Below the pieces are notes generated by a model. It was not told the origin of the DNA, ran no database searches, and saw only the letters and a program-made list of their open reading frames with translations. This document shows, one piece after another, positions 12,108 to 22,998 of a stretch of DNA of 64,000 nt. The translations under genes and the position numbers were made by a program. This stretch comes from Eucalyptus grandis (lineage: Eukaryota > Streptophyta > Magnoliopsida > Myrtales > Myrtaceae): positions 34,028,192 to 34,092,191 of the forward strand of contig NC_052616.1 of NCBI RefSeq assembly GCF_016545825.1, read 5' to 3'. Each line of letters starts with the position of its first letter. The first letter of the stretch is position 1.

Positions 12108-12771
12108 ATTGATATGTATTTTTGGAAGAAAATGACAATTTTGTAAACTATAACATCAACTGATATATGATGTGATTTAAAGTCTAATTATAAGTCTCAC
12201 GGTAGTGTCAATTTTTAAAGTAGAGGACGCAAAGTGGTGTTGTGACACAAGTTAGTGACGATTTTTTTTTTTTTTTTGAAATATCGACAAATTATTTTCA
12301 GAACTACATCAATAGTTTTTCTCAATTTTTCATGACATATTTTTTTTAAATAGTATGGCATATTATGTGGGTTAAGCATACTATTTATGCTTTAACAATT
12401 GTTATCGAATGAGAAATTGGATCTTGAAACATCTTGTTAATCGACCAAATCCTTGGTGTTGTTTAATTTTTCCTTCACGCGGTCACAGAAAATATTGAGA
12501 AAGGGCATTGACATTGAGTGCATGAATTTGTTACTACACATAAAGGAACTTTGTTTTGCATACTTTTAGAATAGAAACCTTAAACATGGTTGCTATATAT
12601 TCAAAGTACTGGTCATTATTCCAAAGGGGACAATGATTGCCATACTAAGTAGAAGCAAATTATGAAGTGGAAATATCATCTTAGTTGTAAAACATGAACC
12701 TGAGAAAACAGGGTAAAAGAAACCTAATCTTCATCCATGCTCAACCAAGTAGTAATCCATTGGAATGATCA
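12108..12771. other. Intergenic, 3' flank of the CAD-like gene
   Basis: AT-rich, with a T homopolymer at about 12261-12277. No coding signal was seen. The 3' untranslated region of the CAD-like gene probably lies within 12.5-12.77 kb. Confidence 0.5.
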
Positions 12772-14325
12772 TTAGATTGGCTTCAATGAGTTGGCAATGT
12801 CGATGACAAATCGATACTTAACATCTGCTTTTGACAAGCGCTCCATGGCAGTATTCACATAATCCATAGAAATAACCTCAATATCCGCAACTATGTTGTG
12901 CTTTGCTGCGAAATCAATCATCTCTTGCGTCTCCTTAATCCCTCCAATGTTACTTCCTCCCACGATCTTTCTTCCTATCATTGTAAGTCTTATTTGTTAC
13001 TTTTCCCATCCATAAAAAACTTAGAGGTTACCTTTTATTAAATCTTAAAAGTGTCGTTATCTCATATTGAACACCAAAATGAAGGCAGTATTTTCTACGA
13101 CGAACAATAAAACTTTAAAAGACTTGCTTAGGCCTACCTAAGAGAAGTGGCATAATAGGTAGCTCAAGTGGCTTCTCTGGTGCACCAACCATGACAAGCT
13201 TGCCATTATTTTTCAAGAGACCTATCAAAGGCAAAAGAGCATGCACAGCAGAGACAGTGTCGATGATTCCATCCATTGTATCCATTGCAAACTGCAGTTT
13301 ATAAAATATATTAGCATTAATCTATATTCATTTATCCTTGCCCCTATGCATTATAAAAGAAAATAATTTGTTGTGATCTTAACATACTTGCATCTCTTCT
13401 GTATTACGGCTAACCAAGAATTCATCGGCTCCTAAATGCTCCATGGCTTCCTTCTTCTTATTAGGTGAGGTACTGATGACAGTCACCTTGAGGCCCATGG
13501 CCTTAGCAAATTTTACAGCCATGTGCCCAAGCCCACCAAGCCCAACAACCCCTAAGTGCATTCCAGCCTTATCAAGCCCATAGTACTTCAATGGACTGTA
13601 AACAGTAATCCCAGCACAAAGGATTGGAGCACTACCATCAAGAGGCAAGTTGTCAGGGATTTTAATTCCAAAATGCTCGTCTAATACCATGATGTCTGAG
13701 TAACCACCATGAGTGATGGTTCCATCATAGTACTTTGTACCATAGGTAAGGATCATCTTGGGGCAATAATTTTCAAGATTGTCTTTGCAATTTGCACAAG
13801 AGCGACATGATCCAACCATACACCCAACACCCACTCTGTCCCCAACTTTGAATTTTGTCACTTTGGCGCCTACTTCAGTGACCACACCAACAATCTCATG
13901 CCTACATACAATGACTAATTAGTAAAATAACTTCTTCAACAGTTTTCGTTTATTTATTTAAGAAAAGCAAAAAGGATGACATTTTTTAGAACTCGTACCC
14001 GGGTATAACAGGATAAGAAGTTATTCCCCATTCATTTTTGACATTGTGGAGATTAGAATGGCATATACCACAGTACAATACCTTAAAAGTCACATCTTTT
14101 TCTTGAGTGGCCCTATAAAAAAAAAAAGATAATTAATGCATTTTGAGAAATAAGATCTCACCTTTGTTGTATTTTCAGCTGCACCAAGAAAACAGAAACA
14201 AAGAAAAGAAAAGTAAAGGTATATTACCTTCTTGAGAATTTGAAGGGAGAGAGATGTCCTGAAGAATCTCTGGCTGCCCATCCAAAAGCCTTCACTGGGT
14301 GTTCGTTCTCTGACGACATTGCCAT
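12772..14325 (-). CDS. CAD: Cinnamyl alcohol dehydrogenase-like / mannitol-dehydrogenase-type MDR protein, 5 exons, 360 aa
   Basis: This is a zinc-dependent medium-chain alcohol dehydrogenase expected to reduce cinnamyl-type aldehydes with NADPH in the cytosol. Exons are 14228-14325, 13999-14112, 13388-13901, 13138-13291 and 12772-12974. All have GT-AG junctions and phases that join without a shift to 360 codons plus stop, which is typical CAD length. The start [20 protein letters not shown] fits the family. Catalytic zinc ligands are Cys50, His72 (GHE) and Cys166. Structural zinc ligands are Cys103, 106, 109 and 117. The nucleotide-binding loop is GLGGLG at 191-196, and Ser214-Thr-Ser plus Lys219/220 favour NADP(H). 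The C-terminal [14 protein letters not shown] segment matches the SAD, ELI3 or mannitol-dehydrogenase branch rather than the classic lignin CAD (GSFIGS). Odd point: CHSNLH has Asn53 where the family has Asp. The substrate is inferred only. Confidence 0.95.
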
Positions 14326-14434
14326 TTCACTAAGCTTGACGAACACTGCTTCAAATTAAATGGGAAGTGATTTTGTGATTTGTGTGGTTTGAGATATGAA
14401 GAGAAAGGTGATGAGAGGGGAGTGAGAAGCGAGG

Positions 14435-14440
14435 TATATA
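14435..14440 (-). promoter_or_regulatory. Candidate TATA box of the CAD-like gene
   Basis: TATATA lies in the context ttttatatacc on the minus strand, about 110 bp upstream of the start codon at 14325. That is a normal distance for a plant core promoter with a short leader. No AC-element (ACCTACC type) typical of lignin genes was noticed nearby. Confidence 0.5.
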
Positions 14441-14639
14441 AAAGGCTTTAGAAGGCTTGAGAAGGCATAAGAAGAGATGGCGATGACGCACTTAGTGAGC
14501 AAACTGAACCAGAAAAGTATATTATAATTGCTTCCCAATTATTCGACCAATCCAACCTTCGCAAGAAATTTCTCTCTTTTTCTCGTTGGGTGTGTTCTGC
14601 CGGCCGCCAAAAAGAGACAAATATCATCTATAAAATAAC

Positions 14640-16214
14640 GAGAAAAGAAAAAAAGAGAAACAATATGGATCCTCTGAAATTATTTAAAGTACTCCACTTT
14701 AACGGTAGGCGCTAATTTTTTAATTTAATGTCTTCACTTTCCTGGTAGTTGCGTATTCAAAACATTGCTATAACAATTTATTTAAAATAATATGCATTTA
14801 CAACAGTACCTCGAGCTCTTTGTAGTACCGGAACCACTCATAATGGTAAAGGCCGCTGATTCCTTCCCTCTCTTGTTCATGTTTTCATTTGATTAGAACC
14901 AAATTCCATGTTTGCCACTCTTGTCATTTATTTGCAGAGTCCCAAAGCCATGCATGTGTGAATACTAAGGTGTTCGTGTGAAATAGCACAAGTTTGGAAT
15001 TTCCATGCTTGTTTCTAGATTTCATGATTCATTTATCGCTTTGTTTTGTCTTGAATTTCACTTTGTGTTAAACCTTGTAATAATAAACATTTCGTCGCAT
15101 CATTTACAATTAGCTAGACCGAAAAATCAAAACATAGAAATTACATATCAAGACTTAAAATCACACCGAGTTCTTATTATGGTATAGAAAATTTACCGTC
15201 ATATCGAATTTCTCAAAAGTCATTTCAACATCTTCCTTATGAATTATAGTTTCCATACTCTTTGTTGCAGGATTTGTCGTAGTGTCTGTGAGGGATTTGC
15301 GTTCTTAAAAAATGAAGCAGTTTTTATTCCCATATTGCACATGATAAAGCAATTGAGTTGGTGTTCTTTGACCAAAAAAAAAAAAAAAAAAATTGGTGTT
15401 CAAGCCTTGCGAAAATTTTAGGCTTCATGCATATTAAAAATATATGATATAATAAAAGTTTATGTATCGATTGACAAAATCTCATTGAAGTTGTCTCTAT
15501 ATGTAGTGTATAACTAGTTTATATTTGCTTTACCACATAACTCTAATCTTTTGGAGATTGAAATTCCAAATAATAAAAGTATTGTGGACTCATATAGAAA
15601 TTAGTACAACTAAATTGTTAATCTACATAATGTCTTATGCTGAATTATGTGGATCAACTGTTCACAATCTATAGTTTTTACTGTTGTTCATAATTTAATC
15701 TCTATTCTTAGTCATAGAAATGTAATGGATAAGAAGATAAACTAGGCTTGCACAAAGTGACACGTATTGATATTTTATAATTGGGTGTGCTGTTTCGACC
15801 AATTTGTTAACAGCAACAACTCATCCAGAATTGTTTTTTTTTTTTGTCAAAATTAGATGCTTTCTAAGCATCATGTCATCAACCACCTACTGCAATTATA
15901 CCGCCCGTTTCCGCGTGCATTTCCTTACTGTGATTATTCTGTCTTCCATCTGCTTCCCTTCGAGTCCAAGGTGCTTTCCATGACCAAAAGTCCAACTTGG
16001 AGGCAGTTATTTGCATCTAATAAGTAAGAAATTATTTAATGGAAAATATGTGCTAAGTTAAATCTAAATCGTAAAAACTGAAGAAATTCGTATAGAGTCC
16101 ACTTTTTTTTTTTTTTTTTTTTTGGGTTTCAAATTGAATTTAGTTTATACTACTAAGTTCGCTCAATAATTGTCTAGATTGATTACCGTGACATTATTTC
16201 TTAATGCGCATGAA
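14640..16214. other. Intergenic; AT-rich
   Basis: No gene recognised. It holds homopolymer runs and one miniature retroposon footprint at 15358-15401. Confidence 0.5.
15367..15392 (+). mobile_element. Extremely truncated retroposon (A-tail only) with 9-bp duplication
   Basis: TTTGACC followed by about 19 A residues is flanked by perfect 9-bp direct repeats, TTGGTGTTC, at 15358-15366 and 15393-15401. The GACCA-tail resembles the 3' end of the SINE at 7137-7342, which ends GACCGACC plus A residues. It is probably a retroposition that copied almost nothing but the tail. Confidence 0.65.
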
Positions 16215-16742
16215 TTGTCCTTTTGAGAATTCGATGGAAATAAATCCATCATTCAAATGTCACTCGGACAAGTTAACAATGTTGAGAAGAGATTCCTTCC
16301 ATTTCTTCACTTTCTTCGAATCCTTCCTGAATTTGGACTCGTGCTTAGCCATATCTATTTGATAACTCTTTCTATCCTCTCTCACTTCTTATGGTTCCAC
16401 TTTACAAAACACTAGTAGAATGGTGAGGTTCTTTTGCTCTATACACTCCATAATCTTCGCCACCTCTTCCAGGCACCACCTTGAGGAAGTGTAGTCCTAA
16501 GAGAAAATGATGATTGCGATGTTTGATTCTTCGTTGGCCTTCATATGCATTGATATTTAGTCTCCTTTTTTTAATTCCTCGCTATCCAGGAAAGTGTATA
16601 TTCCAATCCAGTGTAAAGCTTTGTAGAGATGGCTAACAAAGTTGTTACGTAGGTCTGTGCCTCTAAAATTCAAGAAGACTTTGTAAATCTTTTTGGGTTT
16701 CAATGAAGAAGTCACTGAATGAAGGAGTTCAACAATAAGCAA
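16215..16742 (-). pseudogene. Orphan TIR domain of a TNL-type resistance gene
   Basis: The minus strand encodes most of a TIR domain. It starts at 16742, with the TIR core IYKVFLNFRGTDLRNNFVSH (TIR-1), then HLYKALHWIGIYTFLD, then ANEESNIAIIIFS, DYTSSRWCLEEVAKIMEC, and the tail MAKHESKFRKDSKKVKKWKE. In-frame stops fall after KKGD (about 16557), after IIIFS and after CKVEP, so it cannot make a full TIR domain. No NB-ARC exon follows toward lower coordinates. It is a single-exon relic of the same class as the TNL pieces at 3.9-5.8 kb and 56-62.7 kb. Confidence 0.85.
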
Positions 16743-16933
16743 TGGCTATTAGTTTAAGATTTGATTTGGTGTTTTAAGGTAGTTCTTCTTGTTGATTTAT
16801 TCTTATACTAGAGGACAGGTATGCATGATTTTATTTTTTTTGGTACTTTGGAAAATTGTGGTACTTAAGGATGGACCAAGACATCTAGAGATGTGAACAC
16901 GAGGACTTATTTTAATTGGAAACCTCGTACCAC

Positions 16934-17934
16934 TAGGGGTGATTGTGGTTCCCGGGTAAAACCAGAATCGGAGATCCGAACCAATGGGTCCGATTCGGTT
17001 CTAGTTCGGTTCCCGGTTCGCAGGAGAGAGGTTCGGTTCCTAGTTCCATTTTTTTTCGGAACCGGCGGTTCCCGATTTAGTTCTCAGTTCCTATAAGAAC
17101 TGAACAAAACCGAAACTAGGTTCCTAATTCTTAAAAACCTTAATTTTATTCCAATCTATCTCTTTTTCTCTCCGACTCTATTCCTAACCTGGACTCTCAA
17201 CTCTCTCCTTCGGCTCTCTCCACCCGGCAACGCCTTCATGACGACTCAACATTGCTCGCCCCCGCGGGCGATGCTTTCAACCCCGCCGGCCCCCTTAACG
17301 CCGCCGCCCCTCTTTGCTCGGCAACACCCCCCTTTGCTCGACGACGACTTGACGCCACTCGGCCCCCTTGCTTCCCTCGACCTTCATTACCCTTCTTCCT
17401 CCATCTTCTCAAGCTCCTTGTACGTTCTCTCTCTCTCTCTCTCTCTCTCTAGTTCTTGGTGTAGGGGTCTTCTCCGTCCAATGTGCCAGTCAGGGTCCGA
17501 GGAGTTTGTTTCAGTTTTAGAATGAACTCTTGGTCTTTCACCCAAAATAATTGCAAGAGGATATTATTGTTGTGTATATGTGAAGTTAATGTATCAAGGG
17601 ATTCTCGACAGTAGGAGTTTCTTTTGTAGACTTTTCTTCATTTTCCTCTCTTTTATCTAGTTGAATTCTTTGCCAAAAATTATTTTTCCTTTGTTGATAC
17701 CACTGTCATTTTGTATTCTCTTTTATGAATGATAAGCTTGTCTATTATTATTGCATTCAATTTCATTCTTTTTAACTAAAAATGAAAAAAAAAAAAACCT
17801 GTTGGACCCTAGATTCGACCCTAGAACCTGTGACAAGGTAAGTTCCAGGTTCCAAAAAATAAAGAACCTGTACCCGAGGGTAGGTTCCAGGTTCTGGGCG
17901 AGACCTATAAGGAACCTAGAACCGTTCACCCCTA
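16934..17934. mobile_element. Non-autonomous hAT-family DNA transposon, 1001 bp
   Basis: The terminal inverted repeats begin TAGGGGTGAttgtGGTTC on the left, and TAGGGGTGAACGGTTCTAGG when the right end is read inward. Flanking 8-bp direct repeats are CGTACCAC (16926-16933) and CATACCAC (17935-17942), with one mismatch. The 8-bp duplication and TAGGGGTG ends identify hAT. The subterminal parts are rich in ggttcc and gaacc motifs, possible transposase sites. The GC-rich interior (17220-17420) has no transposase and ends in a CT microsatellite (about 17428-17451). Confidence 0.88.
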
Positions 17935-17942
17935 CATACCAC

Positions 17943-18937
17943 CACATTATTCAGATTATCTTATTGATGCAAGCTTCTATGAGGCTGACAAAATTATTGT
18001 ACAAAACGATGGAACAACTTTAGGGTGGTGGATTCTCGCAAGCTAAGTCATAGGCTCACTAATAAAAACTACTTTGTTGGCTTTCTCGAAATTTCATCCC
18101 CAACTGTTGAGAAGTCTTTTTCTTGCTATAAAATAATTTACCACATGACCCATCAAGACATATATAATAACACGCACAATCAAGTGTAACAGCAAAAGAA
18201 TAATATTTAATCTATTAATAATAGTAGAAATTTGGAAAATAATGATGCTTAAGGATGGACTAAGCTATCCAATAGGTGTAAACAAATGGATTTATTTTCA
18301 TTGAATACCGCATATGATGGCATTATTCGGACTGGCTGATTGACACAAAATTTGTTTTGTTTGATGTTGGATCATTGTTAAATTGTTGATAAACTTGACC
18401 AGTCAACAAATCATATGGCCGACAAAAGTGGTGACTAGAATAGATCATCTAGTGGGCTCACTTATTGCATGAATTGACAAACAACTTGAGAGTCGTGGAT
18501 TGCCGTGATCTAGGTCATAGGCTCTCTAATAAATTATAGTTTGTTGGCTTCCTCAAAATGGGATCCCCAACCTATAATAAATTATAGTTTGTGAGTGATA
18601 ATCGATGCACCGCTATATTAGTGGACCTGACACTAATCGATTGATTAATTTATTGTCATTATAAAATGAAAGGTGCTATAAAATCTGTGGTGGCACCATG
18701 TGCACCAAGATGGTAGGTTTGACGGTCAAAGATTTTGGGTATCGAACCCATAATCATTTCTTCATCAAGAGCCAATTGTGTGTTCTCTTCTAGTCTTTAC
18801 TGTGAAGAATCTCCAAATGATATGTCATGCGGACATGTGATTTGGCTTGGAGACACGCCATTGGACCGACAAAAGTGTGACAAATAATAATCATGTGTGA
18901 ATAAAGAAAAACAACGTTAGCCTGCTAGGAATTTAGC
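17943..18937. other. Intergenic; no gene recognised
   Basis: AT-rich sequence between the hAT element and the assembly gap. Phrases recur, such as caagctaagtcataggctcactaat (18038) and gatctaggtcataggctctctaat (18507), which suggests an old internal duplication. No coding signal was seen. Confidence 0.4.
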
Positions 18938-19037
18938 NNNNNNNNNNNNNNNNNNNNNNNNNNNNNNNNNNNNNNNNNNNNNNNNNNNNNNNNNNNNNNN
19001 NNNNNNNNNNNNNNNNNNNNNNNNNNNNNNNNNNNNN
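18938..19037. other. Assembly gap (100 N)
   Basis: Exactly 100 N, the conventional size for a gap of unknown length. Distances across this point are not reliable. Confidence 0.99.
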
Positions 19038-20280
19038 CATTGAGCACATACACAGCTCAACTGTACCATCATCTTTGCTTCCCAGACAACCTTGTATTTG
19101 AAACAAGAAGTTTACGAGGTCTCCAAGATAAATAGTAGGATGCCATTCTAAATTGGAAGACAGCTTGCCCTAAAAACCGGATGCTAATCTAATACTTACC
19201 GCAAAGTCAAAAACACAACAACAAAAGAATTCACGTACTCCCCGCATCCCCGCCATGTCAAACGGCCGCAACCGCTGGACCCGGCGCAATGGGGACGATC
19301 GAGGCGCCGTAGTCTCGGCGGCCGGGCGCAATCAAAGAGGGAAAACATCGTGGTGGGGGAATCAATCGAGGGTGATTAGCGGGCGATTGCCAACGGACGA
19401 GGGGTCTTACTTCATGAGGAAAAAGGCTTTTGTAAAATTATGATGAGAATCGAAGAGCTACCGAGGAGAAGGTTTCAACGTCAATACTTTGGAAATAGAG
19501 AGTCGTTTGTGGGTGAACGATAGAGAAAGAAAAAGTGTAAGGTTTTATGTTTCGGATAAAAGAAATCATATCCGACCTTATCCCACCCCACTCTGACTTT
19601 TTATCCCGTTTATATCCCGTTTATATCCGACCTTATTCTATCCTAAGCAATTACCAAACACGGAATATGATAAAACATATCCTATCCTCGATTTTATTTG
19701 GTCGACCAAACGTGAATTTAAGCTGCTTTTAGCAAATATGATTGAGTCGGGTTATTATATTTGTAAAATGGGTCAAAATAAGTTAAAATGAGTTAATTTG
19801 GGAAGCATTATTTTCAATTCGAGTTCAATTGTGCTTTATTATTATTATTATTTTTATTTCGAAGGGTTTAATTGTACTTTAATTGGCATCCCATATTATT
19901 TTGTCCTTGAGTTTTGAGTGCTCTTTACTTCCACGCCTTCCCTTGGTCGTGCCATCTGGCGCCAAAGTCCCTCCAAGCTACAATCTCCTTGACGTGAACG
20001 TGAAGAAGCCGATCACTTTTCAATACGGCGATCCTGCATTTCAACCAAAAAAAGAGTGCAACTCTAGAATTTTGAAATACCCAATTGATGACTCCATTCA
20101 GTCAAGTACGATGTTTGCCTTCCAAGTAATCACAAATTTAAATCACGTCGCGGGCGAATTTCCAAACCTACTCATCTGTTACCTCTGTCGAGAAGCTCCA
20201 GACATGCCGAGTACATTGCAATGACAGATTCGTCACTTTCAAGCATGTGATTTCTCAACAAATCGAGTAATCGTGACTTA
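19038..20280. other. No gene recognised; repeat-like
   Basis: A GC-rich patch (19245-19400) precedes an AT-rich block rich in atatcc and tatccg variants (19550-19720), which looks like subterminal transposon sequence and ends in tcgaccaaacg. The open frame at 19883-20224 (+, 113 codons) shows no domain I can name. Confidence 0.4.
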
Positions 20281-20284
20281 AAAT

Positions 20285-22335
20285 TGAATATTACACGAAT
20301 GACTGGGATCCTCTAAAATTAAATGAAGTTATTCTTTATGATTTCGGTGTGTCGCTAGCAAGTAAAATTGAGGGCTCCGATTGGGAATCCACTTTTCCTT
20401 TTTTTTTTTCCTCCTATCCTTCCCATTCCTCTTTCCCATTTCGCCGCTTGCTCAATTGCCTGGTACCCACCCAAGCCATTGCATTCAGCAGAACTGCCAA
20501 TCAACCACAAGCCTGGACCACCGGACACGAGTATGCCTAGCCATGCCTTTGCCTCCCTATCAACTCCGCTAGCCTTTAGCAAGGCCAGGTCTGGTGTCGC
20601 CTGAAGTTGGATGGCAACATCAAGCCCCTTGTTGGCCTCTAGTGTTGTCGACAACTATGCAAGGACATGAGCGTGATTGTAACCTTGATTGTAATAAGGT
20701 GTCAAGGTAATTGCCATTGAGCCCATAAAGATGAGAAGAGAGAGAGAGAGCACGAGGGCAATCGGATTGGCAGCTCAAGCATCAGCTATAGGATTGAGGG
20801 TAGGTTCAGTTCAACTTTAGAAAATAGGTTTTGGGTATAAAACAAATGTTGAAAACCAAAACTTTTTAAGGAAATGCAAATTACATTTAAAAAAACCTGT
20901 TTGTAGAGTGACTCTAGGTTCATGTATTATTAGGGCAAATGACTCTAGTGTCATCAACGACATGAGGACATGAGAGAGAGTGACAGTAACCTCAATTGTA
21001 GTAAGGTGTCGAGGTAATTGCCATCGAGCCTATAAAGATGAGAAGAGGGAGAACACGAGGGCAATTGGATTGGTAGGCCAAGCATCGGCAATAGGATTGA
21101 GGGTGGGTTTGGTTCAACTTTAGAAAATAGGTATTGGATGTAATGCAAATGCTAAAGACTAAAACTCTTTAGAGAAATGCAAACTACCTATAAAAACTTT
21201 GTGTAAAGTGATTTATGGGTTCATGTAGTATTAGGCCAAAAAAATGCAATGGGTTTTGGCTATATTTTTATATTTTTTTATTAGAAAATTCAAACTCTGT
21301 CTAGAGTTGGCAAAAGACTTAGGCCACCGGTGAGTCAAATTTGGCGCTGATCACTTGGGTTGCATGACACCCTTATGTGCAAATTGGAATTCAATCAGTA
21401 GAGTGGACGTACATGCGAGAAATGATGGAAATTGACCTAGATGGAAATTGACCCTCTTCGATAGAAAAATCCAACGCAAAAAAAACTAAAATTAAATAAA
21501 GTTATTCCTTATAATTTCGGTGTGTCATTGACAAGTAAAATTGGACGGCTTTGATTAGCAATCCACTTTTCCTTTTTAATTTTTTCCTCCTATCCTTCCC
21601 ATTTCTCTTCATTTCGCCCCTTGCTCAAATTACCCGATACTAGCCCAAGCCGCAACGTCAACCAGAACTGCCAATCAACCTCAAGCCTGGACCATCGGAC
21701 ATGAGCATGCCTAGCCATGCCTTTGCCTCCCTACCAACTTCGTTAGCCTTTAGTGAGGCTAAGTCTAGTGTCGCTTGAAGTTGGATGGCAACATCAAGCC
21801 CCTTGTTGGCCTTTGGCATTGTCGACTGACTATGCAAGGACATGAGAGTGCTTATAATATCGATTACAATAAGATGTAAAGATAATTCCAATCAAGCCCA
21901 TGAAGACGATAAGAGGGAGAGCATGAGGGCAATTGAAATGGCATGCCAAGTGTTGGCAATAGAATTGAGGTAGGTTTGGTTCAACTTTAGAAAATAGGTT
22001 TTGGGTATAAAACAGATGCTGAAAACCAAAACTCTTTAAGGAAATGCAAATTACCCATAAAAGCTCTTTGTAAAGTGACTTTGGGTTCATGAAATATTAG
22101 GCAAAAAAAAAATAATAATAATTTGCAATGGGTTTTGGCCATATTTTTATATTTTTTTATTAAAAAAACTTAAACTCTTTATGTTTCAAGAAATGGCTTA
22201 GATTATTCAAGGCATCTAGGCCGCGACGACACCCTTATGTGCAAGTCAAAATTCAATCGGTAGAGTGGACGTACATGTGAGAAAGGATGGAAATTGACCC
22301 ACTCCGATGGAAAAATCCAACGCAAAAAACTCAAA
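20285..22335. repeat. Diverged tandem duplication, unit about 0.9-1.2 kb plus a partial third copy
   Basis: The block aattaaatgaagttattctt to the segment around caatgggttttgg (about 20310-21480) recurs at about 21490-22330 in the same order. A 280-bp subsection (about 20660-20930) is also repeated directly at about 20965-21240. Shared phrases include gcctagccatgcctttgcct, ttggatggcaacatcaagcc and actttagaaaataggt. On the minus strand both full copies encode related short peptides (ANKGLDVAIQLQAT and REAKAWLG blocks). This may be a decayed gene, but no family was recognised. Confidence 0.8.
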
Positions 22336-22998
22336 ATCATAGAGAAGGAGGCCATATATAAAAAGCATATGAATCCCAAAATCATGGTGGGGTGAGGTGA
22401 GGCGACACGAAGAACGAGGGTATTTTGGTCCAAGTGATAATTTCATCAAGCGAAGTTTTCAACCGGGAATTTGCGTTCACAGGTAAATGATTATATGTCG
22501 TGGTTCATTCGTCTTTTACCTCATCGGTGCAAGAAGGAATCTCCAAGACCACGTTTTCTGGTCTGGTATGTGCTGCTGGTCAAATGAATTCCGATTTTTT
22601 GAAACACCCAATATTTTATTCGAGAAGTGAAATGGAGAGGTGGGGCTGGTCATCCTTTTGTATTTTTTCATTTCACCATGTTCGTTTTCCTTAAAAAAAA
22701 AAAAAAACAAAAGAAAAAGGAAAGAGAAAAGGACGAGGGGGTTTGAAGTAGATTTTATTCCAAGAAAAGGGGGTGTTGGGGGGTTGGAGGAGGAGTCCAA
22801 GGGACGAGTCCAACTTTCGAATTAAACAAAAAAAAAAAAGAAGGAGAAGGAGAGAAGGAGAAGAGACTCATCTATCCATCGAGGTGGTGGTGGTGGTGAT
22901 ACTGATGGGAGAGGTTTCGATATTTCAAATTCCCTCCTCCGCAGATCTACTCTGAGAGAGACTCTCTCTCCTCCTCTCCTCTCCTTCCTCCCACATCA

